Below, piece after piece: positions 22,832-34,578 of a stretch of DNA of 64,000 bases. Below the pieces are notes generated by a model, which was given only the letters and a program-made list of their open reading frames with translations, was not told the DNA's origin and made no database searches. Position 1 is the stretch's first letter. Every line of letters starts with the position of its first letter. Source of the stretch: Blepharisma japonicum (lineage: Eukaryota; Ciliophora; Heterotrichea; Heterotrichida; Blepharismidae); contig CATKHK010000102.1 of assembly GCA_949751835.1 (NCBI GenBank), positions 83,729 through 147,728 on the forward strand. Direction: 5' to 3'. The translations under genes were made by a program, and so were the position numbers.

Positions 22832-23386
22832 ATGGTCAAAAAGGCAAAAAACATAAGTGCTATGAAGCTGCTCGAGTTAAAATATATTAATAAGTCCAAT
22901 TATAAGCAGCCACAACTTATAAATCGGGCTTGTATTTCTAATTCCGCCTACCTTCATACAAATTATAACGCATTTTACAGTATTCTTTCAAAAGTTTGCA
23001 ATACTTTCCATCTCGATTTTATTCAAATAAAGTTACTGGACTTATTACTTAGGGCTTGCAATAAGCAGAAAATCAACGAACTAGAGGAATTCTTAATGAT
23101 TGCTACCATTTTGATAAAGAAAACAGTATCATTTCATTGGAAAGAGTATGAAAAATTTGGAAGAAAAATTTTAGAAAATTATGATCAAAGGGTTTTAAAA
23201 TGGATTTTGACACATGCACCTAATTTAAGAATTCCGCTCTCAGCACATTATAGAAGAAGTGATGAGGAAGAGACTGGGATACCTATGAGTGATATTCAAG
23301 CAATTGAAAGAGATTTCAACAGTTATATTCCAAAATTGGCTTTAAAGTTGATATTAAGACAGCTTCATGCTGTTTTAGGGTTTTAA
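22832..23386 (+). CDS. Hypothetical protein, 184 aa
   Basis: Open frame from ATG 22832 (MVKKAKNISAMKLLELKY) to TAA 23386. Strongly helical, basic at the N-terminus, with the motifs FHLDFIQIKLLDLLLRACN and HAPNLRIPLSAHYRR. No signal peptide or obvious membrane segment. I cannot assign a family. Confidence 0.55.
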   Translation: MVKKAKNISAMKLLELKYINKSNYKQPQLINRACISNSAYLHTNYNAFYSILSKVCNTFHLDFIQIKLLDLLLRACNKQKINELEEFLMIATILIKKTVSFHWKEYEKFGRKILENYDQRVLKWILTHAPNLRIPLSAHYRRSDEEETGIPMSDIQAIERDFNSYIPKLALKLILRQLHAVLGF

Positions 23387-23769
23387 TAAATAAAATTATA
23401 TAATTTTAATTTCTTTACAAATTTCGTTAAGGTCTGACGAGAAAGGATAGGATTTAAAAGAGACTAAAATTTTAAATAAGTGCATTATTTAGTCAAAAAA
23501 TATTTTGTGTATTGCCATGTAAATAATTTTTATAACCCTTTACATTATAACTCTAGCTGCAAATAGAAAATAAATCTCATTTCACCTAATTTTATAATTA
23601 TTCTTTAATTTAAGTTATAATATTTATAAGTGGAATATTGGTTCATTTTCTGATTTTTTAAAAATTAAAACTTTTAATATTATTTTCTAACCAAAAAAGT
23701 TCTAAAACCTAGAAATTATCCAAGTTTCCATATGAAATGGGATGGAAATTTTAATTATTCTATAATTCA
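23387..23769. other. Intergenic, nothing recognised
   Basis: AT-rich spacer ahead of the kinase array, no feature. Confidence 0.5.
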
Positions 23770-24765
23770 ATGGGTTGCTTTTTGAGTTATTTCGGCGAAA
23801 AGCAAGAACCACAAACAGTTGCAGAATCTCACGAAATTCAATTTGACATGATCTCTCTTTCAATCCCTCAAAGAAGCCAATTATCTCACGAAATTCAATT
23901 TGACATGATGCCTATTTCAATCACTCAAAGAAGCCAATTAGAAATTGGAACTCCAATTTTTGTACACAACGGAATAAGTATTAACCAATGCCAATTCAGG
24001 GCAAATGGCCAAGAAATTAGCGCAGTTATCAAAACCTATAAAGATACCGGCTTTGGCAACCGTGAAAAATTCAACAAAGAAGTTGAAATTTTAACTAAAA
24101 TATGAGGAAGAAGCCAATATTTCTTAGACTACTATGGCAACTTTGTTGATAGCCAAAATAATATCCCCTGCTTAAATATTCTCATAGAATATTGCCCTCA
24201 AACTCTTAATGATTTAATACAATCAAAAATAAACCAAAATTCCAGTTTTTCTCCTATGGAGCTCTATAAATTTTTTCAGGATTTATTGGAAGCTTTTACA
24301 TTTTTATCAAGGTTAAAAATTTACCATCAAGATATAAATCCTAGCAATATTTTTATCAAAGAAGATGGGCAGCTAAAAATTGGAAATTTTAATGTATCAG
24401 GGATTAAAGAAGTAATTGAGGACACTTATATGCCGACTGGGGTGCATGAAGTTTTAGGATCATCAAGCTATATGGCTCCAGAATTAAAAACTGCTCAAAA
24501 AAATCAAATAAGTCATGTGAGATATCGGCCTGAGCGTGCTGATGTTTTTTCGCTAGGCCTTATATTTTATCAGTTAGCAACAATGAGAAGCATAAGGGGA
24601 TTTAATGAAAATCCGATAAATATAGAAAGGATATATAATTATATAGAATTGGAATGGATAAGGAAACTTATATCTGGGATGCTTAATTTTAAATATCAAG
24701 AAAGATTTTCGTTTGGGAGAGCATTAGGCAGTTTTAGAAATGATACTTCAACAATGAAGAATTAA
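23770..24765 (+). CDS. Divergent, probably inactive protein kinase, myristoylated N-terminus
   Basis: 331 residues with the TGA at about 24103 as Trp. The protein starts MGCFLSYF, a good N-myristoylation signal with an adjacent Cys for palmitoylation, so membrane attachment is likely. It lacks the ~270-residue N-terminal domain of its neighbours and instead has a 19-residue segment repeated twice. The kinase fold starts at about residue 58. The AVIK Lys is present, but the catalytic loop reads HQDINPSN (Lys lost) and the metal-binding motif reads GNFN (Asp lost). APE and DVFSLG follow. The loss of both points to a pseudokinase. Confidence 0.8.
23827..23940 (+). repeat. 57-bp tandem duplication in kinase gene
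   Basis: Two 57-bp units (23827-23883 and 23884-23940), differing at a few bases, encode the segment SHEIQFDMISLSIPQRSQL twice. The unit matches the region that precedes the kinase domain in the paralogues (TQRSQI). Confidence 0.85.
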
Positions 24766-25193
24766 AATAATTTTAACTATTTAAACAATAAAATACATAG
24801 AAAGATCTGATTGGATTTTCTGCTTTTTCTTTATGTAAAGAATTTAATATAACTCGATATCATTTCTTTTAATATTCAAGGACTTTTTTTGATTTTTTAA
24901 AGGTATAAGAAATTTCTAAATAATAAACATCATTTATTATATATAGAGTTTTTTTCACTAGATCGCATGAATTCATAAAGATCTAGCAAATCAAATCCAT
25001 TTTTCAATAAGAGTATTACCAAGTTTGGGTTGGGAGATATAGAGCATTCTTTATAAGAAAGCATAAAGTAGCTCATTTATAATTCGAGTCCAAACATAAT
25101 AAATAATTTACCTTAAGCTTATTCCTATAATTTTTAATATGATCTAAAAATATATGAAATTTTATCTTTATTTGTAATCCGTCTACAATTATT
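24766..25193. other. Intergenic, nothing recognised
   Basis: About 430 bp, AT-rich. The word ATTCGAGTCC near 25084 resembles a tRNA TPsiC arm but no tRNA fold surrounds it. Confidence 0.5.
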
Positions 25194-26900
25194 ATGGTCG
25201 ACCTATTAACCTCAATTGACGAGATAGCAAAAACCTATGGAAAAGTTCAAGGTAATTCCGCAAGTGAGCTTGTCCGTAAAAATAGCGGATCTTCATACAA
25301 CGAACTAATGGCTTTGTACAATGGTCTCAGCCAAGATTCTAGTAATAACCCAAATGTCGATTTGTGGCAGCTATGGCGTGCTTGTTATGTAAATGCAATC
25401 CTCTCACTTCCTGTTTCCCAAGAAAACTCTCAAAATCCTTCATTTAATCAAGAATCAGCTTCTGGTGCTTTCGATCATCTCTTATATTTGGCTACCGATT
25501 ACAATCAGCAGTTCCCAAAAGCCAACGACCGGCTTGTTTCAAGAATCAGTGAAGCTGTAAATAATTCAGAATCTATTGAAGAAGTCATAGAATGGGCTAA
25601 ACTATCCAAAACTATTAATGCAAAACTAGGAACTGACATAGGCTATGTCATAAGCTTAATTTCTATCAAATCAAAAACAGAATTATATAAAAATTCCAAC
25701 TCGGAAAATAAAGACAGAATTTTAAAAAATTTAGAAAATTTATTAGAATTAAAAAAACTTGAAATTTCGGTTGACGATGCACAAAGTATTGTAGTTGATT
25801 ATGCATTTGCATGGATTGATGATGTAAATGATTTAAAAAAATTTAAAGAAATTAGAGGAGAAAGGGCTAATCCAGACCCTGAAACAAGTATAAAAATGAT
25901 CAGGATCATTAAAAAATTGGAATTAAATGAACAAAAATATCAAGAAAAAATCAAAAAATTAGATGAAATTTTTCTGGATAATAATGTGCCTGAAGTTGAG
26001 GAAATTAAAGAGTTAGATGAGCCTGAACCTGCTTTTATTACTAATAGGAGTCAAATAATTATCGGAGAGCCAATTCATGTGGTAGGTGATATAGGAGTTT
26101 ACCGTTGCAAAATAAATTGGAATGGGCAAGAAACTGATGCAGTCATAAAAAGTTATAAATCTATTGATCCAAGCAAGCATCGTGAAAAATTCGAAAAAGA
26201 AGTAGAAATTTTAAGCCGAACCTCAGGGAGGGACCGATTTTTTTTAGATTATTATGGCAGCTTTGTTGACGAAGTAATTGAAAATAAAACTAAAAAATTC
26301 TGCTGCAATGTTTTGATGGAATATTGCCCGAAAAGTCTTGCTGATGTAATCAAAACAAAAATGAGTAAAAAATCAAAGTTTTCTCATGAAGAGCTTTATA
26401 AGATTTGCCTTGATTTACTCGAAGCTTTTAAAAGTTTGGTAAAATTAAAAATTTACCATCAAGATATCAAGCCTCATAATATTTTAATATCAAAAGATGA
26501 ACAATTAAAAGTTGCTGATTTTAACGTATCAGGGATTGTTGAAGAAATCGAACAAAGCTATATGCCGACTAATGAGCATGTTGTATTAGGTACTACAAGC
26601 TATATGTCTCCAGAATTAAAAACTGCTTTAATAAATGGTAAATCAAGAGAAAAATATAGGCCTGAACGGTCTGATGTTTTTTCGCTTGGACTTGTGTTTT
26701 ATCAATGTGCAACTTTACAAGATATTTCGAGGTTTAATGAAGATCCTAGAAATAGAGAAATAGTACTGAGGGATATAAAACTAGATTGGTTGAAAAATCT
26801 CTTATATGATATGCTTGATTTTGATTATAATAAAAGGCCTTCGTTTAGGAGAATTTTGAGGCATATGATACGAGATACAACAGAAGGTCTTTCTTCATAA
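25194..26900 (+). CDS. Protein kinase with N-terminal helical domain, 568 aa
   Basis: Complete frame without any TGA, so it defines the full family layout. Residues 1-75 (MVDLLTSIDEIAKTYGK) and 75-280 form a helical region of unknown function. The kinase domain spans about 285-560. It has the AVIK Lys at ~318, HQDIKPHN at ~421, ADFNVSG at ~442 (DFG replaced by DFN) and SPE instead of APE at ~472. The usual Gly-rich loop is missing (GEPIHVVGDIGVYRCKI). HQD lacks the Arg of HRD, so it is a non-RD kinase. Lys, catalytic Asp and metal-binding Asp are kept, so activity is possible. Confidence 0.9.
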   Translation: MVDLLTSIDEIAKTYGKVQGNSASELVRKNSGSSYNELMALYNGLSQDSSNNPNVDLWQLWRACYVNAILSLPVSQENSQNPSFNQESASGAFDHLLYLATDYNQQFPKANDRLVSRISEAVNNSESIEEVIEWAKLSKTINAKLGTDIGYVISLISIKSKTELYKNSNSENKDRILKNLENLLELKKLEISVDDAQSIVVDYAFAWIDDVNDLKKFKEIRGERANPDPETSIKMIRIIKKLELNEQKYQEKIKKLDEIFLDNNVPEVEEIKELDEPEPAFITNRSQIIIGEPIHVVGDIGVYRCKINWNGQETDAVIKSYKSIDPSKHREKFEKEVEILSRTSGRDRFFLDYYGSFVDEVIENKTKKFCCNVLMEYCPKSLADVIKTKMSKKSKFSHEELYKICLDLLEAFKSLVKLKIYHQDIKPHNILISKDEQLKVADFNVSGIVEEIEQSYMPTNEHVVLGTTSYMSPELKTALINGKSREKYRPERSDVFSLGLVFYQCATLQDISRFNEDPRNREIVLRDIKLDWLKNLLYDMLDFDYNKRPSFRRILRHMIRDTTEGLSS

Positions 26901-28428
26901 TTATTATAATTTTATGGAGTTGCATAAATAAGATTTATAAGCTCTAAATGATCTGCCTTTAAGAGTAAAATTTAATCTGTATATACATATTTGTTGTTAT
27001 ATAATATTTTAAGATATAGCTACTAATTAAATATACCTAATAAATTATTAAAAAACCTAAATATGGGATTCTTAAAAGTTAATTATAAGAAAAAAATCTT
27101 TCTCGCTTACAGATATGAAGGAGTTAAGGAGATATATTGATAAAATATAACTTTAAATTGCCTCTTTAACAAGACATTAAAATATTTATCGAAAAAAATT
27201 GACTCATCAAGAGTTTAATGCAAATAGACATCTTTTAGCTAAAATATTAAAAACTCAATATTAAGATTTTACTAGAAAACTTATTATGATTTTTAGTTAC
27301 AAATGATCTTCCACCTATATTTTTAATGAATACAACAAACATTGATATGTCGTCAACCTTTCCTCTCCTAATCTATTCAGGGCTTGGGGACTTTTCTGCA
27401 GCTTAGAGCCAAACTGATCAGGGAGCAGAACTACTTATTCTAATGCATTCGGCTGGGTTTACTTCTCTTGTCCTATAGTAAGACTTTGTGAGGATCTGAG
27501 AAAAAGGCATTTACCATAGAAATCATTATAACTGGCAATAAAGGCATAGTTTGCATCGATGATATATAAGAAGTTCATTCTTAGCCTGAACTCTAGTCAC
27601 TGGAGCAGCTGCCAAGCAGCTAATATTTTTACCCTAAGGTCTAGAAACAGCATCAAAGGCCTAGCAAAAGCAAGATCAGAGTGATCTCTTGTAAAAATGA
27701 TGAATATACAGGAATGCTCATGCAGATGAGGAAACCTTCTTATAGGTTTGTCCTGGTTAATATTTAAAGCAAGAAAGAGCCCTAATTTTTAATTAGCCTA
27801 ACCTATATTATTAATTTAGCTTGCCCTTGAATAAATATTTATTATTAGCACTTAATATTTCTATTAGAAAATTGATATGATTGAGGAGTTCTAGATTGAT
27901 CTTCTACCAATACTTCTAAATAACCATCCTTTTATATTATTTATAACTCAATTATTTCTTTTTTTTATTTATAATATCAGATACAAAAGATTTATTTTAA
28001 GAAAAATTAGATTTTCTATATAATGATAGGTGAGAACTTTTCTTAGCAGATGAGGATATGCCATAATAGTAATTCTAAATATCACTGAAAAGATACTTGC
28101 TTAATATTAGTCTTACTGTTCAATAAAGGCTTGAAAAGTCACACACACTAAACACTCGCTTTTGTCAGATAACCTTTACAAAAAAGGGTGCTTACAGTGA
28201 GTAAAAAGTTGTATAATTAAAATAGCACACTTAGAGTTCAATTTTCTTATTATTCCAATATTTCTTTTAAAAACCTTCAAAATAGTTTAATAATCCTAAT
28301 AAAAATAATTAACTTTTATCATAAATAGCATACTAAAGCTAATTCCCATGATTCTATATTTTTTATGATAAGCTAATCATAGCAGATTGTCCAAAAATTG
28401 CTCTTAATTTTAATTGCTCTACAATTAT
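26901..28428. other. Intergenic with PP2C relic and duplicated 5' flank
   Basis: 1.5 kb. It holds a decayed PP2C phosphatase on the minus strand (27247-27760). The segments 27859-28141 and 28220-28428 are near-copies of 39362-39640 and 39845-40076, the 5' flank of the second long kinase. Confidence 0.6.
27247..27760 (-). pseudogene. Decayed PP2C-type phosphatase
   Basis: One minus-strand frame over most of 27250-27490 gives, in order, MPFSQILTKSYYR, EVNPAECIR, a Trp from TGA, and VDDISMFVVFI. These match the order of the C-terminal PP2C motifs (W-E-F-x-S near 'SDG', then the YY segment, then the terminal DDIS/T-hydrophobic block). TAA and TAG stops and frame changes break it. Further upstream another frame gives LAFAR and LDLRVKILAAW, recalling the central PP2C region. 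The metal-binding 'SDG' is not preserved. Confidence 0.6.
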
Positions 28429-30129
28429 ATGGTTGACCTTCTAAACTCAATTGACGACATTGCGAAATCCTACGGAGAGGTCCAAGGAGATGCTGCAAAA
28501 GAGCTAATCCGAAAAAATTATAAATTTCCTTATAATGATCTGGTGTCTTTATACGGAAGGTTTTCTAGCGATGCTGCTGTAAATCAAGGTATTGATTTAT
28601 GGAAACTATGAAGTGCTTGCTATGCATATTCCATTCTCCTCCTTCCAATCACCCCAGAAAATCCTCAAGACCAAAAACTCACTCCAGACCTGGCTTCCCA
28701 TGTCTTAGATAACCTCACTTATCTAGCTGAGAATTGCCAAATAAAATGCCCTAAAGCCTGTGATCGGGCAATTTCAAAAATCAGCGAAGGTGTCAACATG
28801 TCTGAAACCTTTGAAGAAATCTTAGAATGGGCTAAGCAAGCTAAAGCCTTTAATGGAATATTCGGAACTGAAATAGGTTATGTCGTAAATTTAGTTTCTA
28901 TAAGGGCAAAAGTAGAACTCTATAAAAAATGCACCTCAGATAATAAAGACGAAATTTTAAAAAATTTGGAAAACTTATTAAAAATGCAAATGTTGGGTGT
29001 TTCAGCAGGAGAAGCCCAAAACGTTGTAGTTGGCTATGCGCTGAAATGGATTGAAGATGTAAATGATCTCAAAAAATTTAAAGAATTTAAACACGAAGAA
29101 GTTAAGCAAGACCCTGAAACAAGCAAAGCAATTCTAAAAATTATTAATCAGCTGGATATAACTGAAGAAAAAACTCAGGAAAAAATTAAAGAATTAAATC
29201 TGCTTTTTCCAATTCCTCTAGAGCCAGTTGTTGAAGCTCCAGAGCAACCTGTTTTAATAACTCAAAGAAGCCAGATTATCATGGGTCCTCCAATTTATGT
29301 TAGAAATGAACTAAATGTTAATCATTGCAAAATCATGTGAAAAGGTAAAGAAACTGATGCAGTAATTAAAACTTATAAAGAAATAGACGGGTATAAAAGC
29401 GCTGAAAAATTTGGAAAAGAAGTTGAAATTTTACAAAAGCTTTCAGGGACAAGTCGATTTTTCCTTGATTTTTATGGCTATTTTTATGATGAGATAGTAG
29501 AAAACAATGTTAAAAAATACTGCTCAAATGTTCTTATGGAATCTTGCCCATATAGTCTTACTGATTTAATTAAAATAAAAATGAACCAAAATATCAGATT
29601 TACCCCAAAAGAGTTAAACTCAATTGTTCTTGACCTGCTAGAGGCTTTTCAAAGTCTTGTGAACCATAAAATTTACCATCAAGATATTAAGCCCGACAAT
29701 ATTTTAATTGCAAAGGACGGACAGCTAAAAATTGCAGATTTTAATGTGTCGGGGATTAGAGAAGTTATAGAGAATACTTATTCGGCAACTGGAGTGCATG
29801 ATGTAATAGGAACTGCCAGCTATATGGCTCCAGAGTTAAGAAATGCTCAGATAAATGGAATTGGAAAAGCCAAGTATAGGCCTGAGAGAGCTGACGTTTT
29901 TTCTCTTGGGCTAGTGCTCTATCAATGTGCAACATTTGATAGCATTTTAAGGTTTAATGAAGATCCTAAAAATAGAGAAAAGGTACTGACGAATGTGGAA
30001 TTGCCATGGCTACGAGAGCTTTTGTATGATATGCTGTGCTTTGAATATAGAGAAAGATTATCGTTTAGAAGGGCTTTCAAAAAAGTGGTTCATGATACTA
30101 CGGCGCCACTTGATCCTCAAGCAAAATAA
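28429..30129 (+). CDS. Protein kinase with N-terminal helical domain, 566 aa
   Basis: Three open segments join when TGA at 28609 (WKLW) and 29338 (KIMW) are Trp; the first paralogue has TGG at the matching N-terminal site, and the copies at 40077 and 44454 have TGG at the second. The layout is as in the gene at 25194. The N-terminal domain starts MVDLLNSIDDIAKSYGE. The kinase domain has AVIK, HQDIKPDN and ADFNVSG, then MAPEL. Its C-terminal half and 3' flank are almost identical to those of the next gene although the N-terminal parts differ, which points to recombination or gene conversion. Confidence 0.88.
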
Positions 30130-30734
30130 CTCGATTTAATTCAATTATTTATTCTTTAATTGTATTTTTTTCTTTATCAGTTTTTTTAATTAAAATTCGT
30201 CATTAGATAATATCAATAAATAAACATTTTTCGAAATTTTAAGCTTTGAATTTTAAGTGCCCTTAAAAGAATTTCTTACTCTATATATAAATTTTACTAG
30301 ATTCTATTGTTAATGATTGATGGTTAATGCTTAACAATTTCTAATTTATTTATATCTATAATTTTTCTAGTAGCTATTCTATATTTATCTTTCCCTACTT
30401 TCTATGCTTCAAATATTTATCATGATAGCTACTTTTGAGAATCAGAATTTTATTTTCTCATTTTAATTCACATCTACTATTCAGGTATATTTTTAAAAGA
30501 CAATTATAAAATGGATTAAATATCGAATATCCATTTCGAGCGTCCAAGATAAATTCATTTTACATAGAAATTAAAAAAATATTTTAAATTTTATTAAATA
30601 TAATTAACTGCGATACTAATGCTTTGGCGCTTTCAATAAATATTTAATATAATTCACCATTCTTCTTAAATTTGGCGCAAAACAGCGCCATCCTCGGGCA
30701 ATTTCTATAATCTAATAAAACAATAACTTACATG
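30130..30734. repeat. 3' flank repeat of kinase units
   Basis: About 560 bp following the stop codon is nearly identical to 32160-32720 and clearly similar to 43152-43690. It is AT-rich without a frame. It marks the unit of tandem duplication. Confidence 0.75.
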
Positions 30735-32159
30735 ATGGAGAATAATCGAGCTTATTTAGTTGAACAATCATCACAGCAACTCTCTAGAGAGCGTGAGTGA
30801 GCAGCCACCAAAATTAGTGGAGCCATTAACAAAGCAGAAACGTTTGAAGAGTGAATGCAATTGACCAAGCAGGCGAGAGAGTATCAACAATATGGAGTTG
30901 ACATAGGCTACATTTTGAACTTAGTTTTCATTAAATGTCTGCCAGGATTATATAAAAATTGTACCACTGATAAAAAAGATGAAATTTTGCGTAATTTGCA
31001 AAATTTATTGGAAATGCAGAAGCTGGAGATTCCAACTCGGGAAGTAAAAAATATTATAGTTGACTATGCATTGAAATGGATTGAAGATGTAAATGATCTC
31101 AAAAAATATAAAGAATTTAAAGGTGAAGCAGTTAACAAAGACCCTGACACAAGCATAGCAATTCTAAAAATTATTAATCAGCTAGAGATAACTGAAGAAA
31201 AGACCCAAGAAAAAATTAAAGAATTAATTCTGCTTTTTCCAATTCCTCTAGAGCCAGTTGTTGAAGCTCCAGAGCAACCTGTTTTAATAACTCAAAGAAG
31301 CCAGATTACCATGGGTCCTCCAATTTATGTTAGAAATGAGCTAAATGTTCATCAATGCAAAATCATGTGAAAATGTAAAGAAATTGATGCAGTAATTAAA
31401 ACTTATAAAGAAATAGACGGGTATAGAAGCGCTGAAAAATTTAGAAAAGAAGTCGATATTTTACAAAAGCTTTCAGGGACAAGTCGATTTTTCCTAGAAT
31501 TTTATGGCTATTTTTATGATGAGACAGTAGAAAACAATGTTAAAAAATACTGCTCAAATGTTCTTATGGAACATTGCCCATACAGTCTTACTGATTTAAT
31601 TAAAATAAAAATGAACCAAAAGATCAGATTTACCCCAAAAGAGTTAAACTCAATTGTTCTTGACCTGCTAGAGGCTTTTCAAAGTCTTGTGAACCATAAA
31701 ATTTACCATCAAGATATTAAGCCTGACAATATTTTAATTGCAAAGGACGGACAGCTAAAAATTGCAGATTTTAATGTGTCGGGGATCAGGGAAGTTATAG
31801 AGAATACTTATTCGGCAACTGGAGTGCATGATGTAATAGGAACTGCCAGCTATATGGCTCCAGAGTTAAGAAATGCTCAGATAAATGGAATTGGAAAAGC
31901 CAAGTATAGGCCTGAGAGAGCTGACGTTTTTTCTCTTGGGCTAGTGCTCTATCAATGTGCAACATTTGATAGCATTTTAAGGTTTAATGAAGATCCTAAA
32001 AATAGAGAAAAGGTACTGACAAATGTGGAATTGTCATGGCTACGAGAGCTTTTGTATGATATGCTGTGCTTTGAATATAGAGAAAGATTATCGTTTAGAA
32101 GGGCTTTCAAAAAAGTGGTTCATGATACTACGTTGCCACTTGATAGTCAAGCAAAATAA
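30735..32159 (+). CDS. Protein kinase, short form, 474 aa
   Basis: Begins MENNRAYLVEQSSQQLSR, the short-form N-terminus used by five members of the array; it lacks the MVDLL... block of the long form. TGA is Trp at three places (REREW, TFEEW, KIMW). The helical region has the segment QARKEYQQ-like AREYQQYGVDIGYIL, then the kinase domain with AVIK, HQDIKPDN, ADFNVSG and MAPEL. An ATG directly upstream (30732) could also be used; the other copies have only the second ATG. Confidence 0.85.
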
Positions 32160-32777
32160 CTCGATTTAATTCAATTATTTATTCTTTAATTGTATTTTTT
32201 TCTTTATCAGTTTTTTTTAATTAAAATTCGCCATTAGATAATATCAATAAATAAATATTTTTCGAAACTTTAAGCTTTGAATTTTAAGTGCCCTTAAAAG
32301 AATTTCTTACTCTATATATAAATTTTATTAGATTCTATTGTTAATGATTGATGGTTAATGCTTAACAATTTCTAATTTATTTATATCTATAATTTTTCTA
32401 GTAGCTATTCTATATTTACCTTTCCCTACTTTTTATGCTTCAAATATTTATCATAATAGCTACTTTTGAGAATCAGAATTTTTATTTTCTCATTTTAATT
32501 CACATCTACTATTCAGGTATATTTTTAAAAGACAATTATAAAATGGATTATATCTCGAATATCCATTTCGAGCGTCCGAGATATATTGCATTTTACATAG
32601 AAATTAAAAAAATATTTTAAATTTTATTAAATATAATTAACTGCGATACTAATGCTTTGGCGCTTCCAATAAATATAATTCACTATTCTTCTTAAATTTA
32701 TAGAAATGCAAAATAATTAAAAATTATGAGAAAATAAATAACATAAGAGTTAATCTAATAAAACAATAACTTACATA
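32160..32777. repeat. 3' flank repeat, second copy
   Basis: Nearly identical to 30130-30730 until about 32690, where the two flanks diverge before the next short-form kinase. No gene; the 61-codon frame inside is not protein-like. Confidence 0.7.
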
Positions 32778-34190
32778 ATGGAGAATAATCGAGCTTATTT
32801 AGTTGAACAATCATCACAGCAACTCTCTAGAGCACGTGAGCGAGCAATCACCAAAATAAGTGAAGCCATTAACAATGCAGAAACTTTTGAAGAGTGAATA
32901 CAATTGACCAAACAGGCGAGAGAGTATCAACAATTTGGAGTTGACATAGGCTACATTTTGAACTTAGTTTCAATTAAATGTCTGCCAGGATTATATAAAA
33001 ATTGTAACACAAACCAAAAAAATGAAATTTTGCGCAATTTGCAAAATTTATTGGAAATGCAGAAGCTGGAGATTCCAGCTCGGGAAGTAAAAAATATTAT
33101 AATTGGCTATGCCCTAAAATGGATTGAAGATGTAAATGATATCAAAAAATTTAAAGAATTTAAACACGAAGAAGTTAAGAAGGACCCTGACACAAGCAAA
33201 GCAGTTCTGAGAATTATTAATCAGTTGGAGATAACTGAAGAAAAGACCCAAGAAAAAATTATAAAGTTAAATGAATATTTCTCAGTATCTGCTGAGGCTC
33301 CAGGTCAGCCTGTTTTTATTACTCAAAGAAGCCAAATATCCATGGGTCCTCCGATTTTTGTCAGAAATGAGCTAAATGTTAATCACTGCAGAATCTGATG
33401 GAAAGGTAGAGAAATTGATGCGGTAATAAAAACTTATAAAGAGCTAGGCTGGTATAAAAGCGCTGAAAAATTTGTAAAAGAAACGGAAATTTTACAAAAG
33501 CTTTCAGGGACAAGTCGATTTTTCCTAGAATTCTATGGCTATTTTTATGACGAGATAGTAGAAAACAATGTTAAGAAATACTGCTCAAATGTGCTTATGG
33601 AATATTGCCCATACAGTCTTACTGATGTAATTAAAACAAGAATAGACCAAAAAAAAAGATTTACCCCAAATGAGTTAAACAGAATTACTCTTGATCTATT
33701 AGAAGCTTTTCAATGCTTAGTAAACCTTAAAATTTACCATCAAGATATTAAGCCTGACAATATTTTAATTACAAATGATCAACAGCTAAAAATTGCAGAT
33801 TTTAATGTGTCAGATATCAAAGAATTTATTGAGAGTACTTATGCTACAACTGGAGTGCATGATGTAATAGGAACTGCCAGCTATATGGCTCCAGAGTTAA
33901 GAAATGCTCAGATAAATGGCTTTGGAAAAATCAAGTATAGACCTGAGAAATCTGACGCTTTTTCACTTGGGCTAATCCTTTACCAATTAGCCACTTTTGA
34001 TGACATTTTAAGGTTTAACGAGGATCCTGGAAACAGAGAAAAAGTACTGAGGAATGTAGAATTGCCGTGGCTGAGAGACCTCTTATATGATATGCTTTGC
34101 TTTGAATATAGAGACAGATTATCGTTTAGAAAGGCTTTCAAAAGAGTAATTGATGAAACTACAGTGCCAATTGATAGTCAAGCAAAATAA
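32778..34190 (+). CDS. Protein kinase, short form, 470 aa
   Basis: Start MENNRAYLVEQSSQQ. In-frame TGA codons are Trp at TFEEW and at CRIWW, where TGA is followed directly by TGG. Kinase motifs are AVIK, HQDIKPDN, ADFNVSD and MAPEL, then KSDAFSLG. The insert before the kinase domain (SVSAEAPGQP) is shorter than in the previous genes, explaining the length. Confidence 0.85.
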
Positions 34191-34299
34191 TTTTATACAA
34201 AATTTATTAAAATAATTAACAATTTTAAGTTTTCTAAGAAGATATATTTGCAAATTAAGAAACTGCTTATAGAAGTTATGCAGATTGACAGATTTTATA

Positions 34300-34578
34300 A
34301 TGTTCTCAGCTATGACTAGCCCGGAAAACCCTAGAGAAGTCTGAAAATATGGATGGAGAGCTCACAACCAACTAGAAAATGATGGCTTCAGGTATCAAAT
34401 CGTATATCCTAATAAAAACATTTCTCATTTTCAGAAATTCTACGCTTTTATACTAATTTTAACTACGGAAAACGAGTGGCAATGTTTATATTCATTTTAT
34501 TTTAGGAAATCACAACAGATCTTTGAATCTGGCAGAGAGGCAACTAACCACATAGAAAATCTTTGGACTTCGTTCTAA
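34300..34578 (+). CDS. Small hypothetical protein, 92 aa
   Basis: ATG 34300 to TAA 34578 with one TGA as Trp (REVWKYGWRAHNQ). The residue mix is rich in aromatic residues and clearly protein-like, with a central hydrophobic strand FYAFILIL. The second copy at 38515 has a frameshift and an insertion. A second ATG lies four codons in. I recognise no family. Confidence 0.45.

Noticed and set aside
25075-25100. tRNA-like TPsiC word
   Set aside because: No acceptor stem, D-arm or anticodon arm can be drawn around it.
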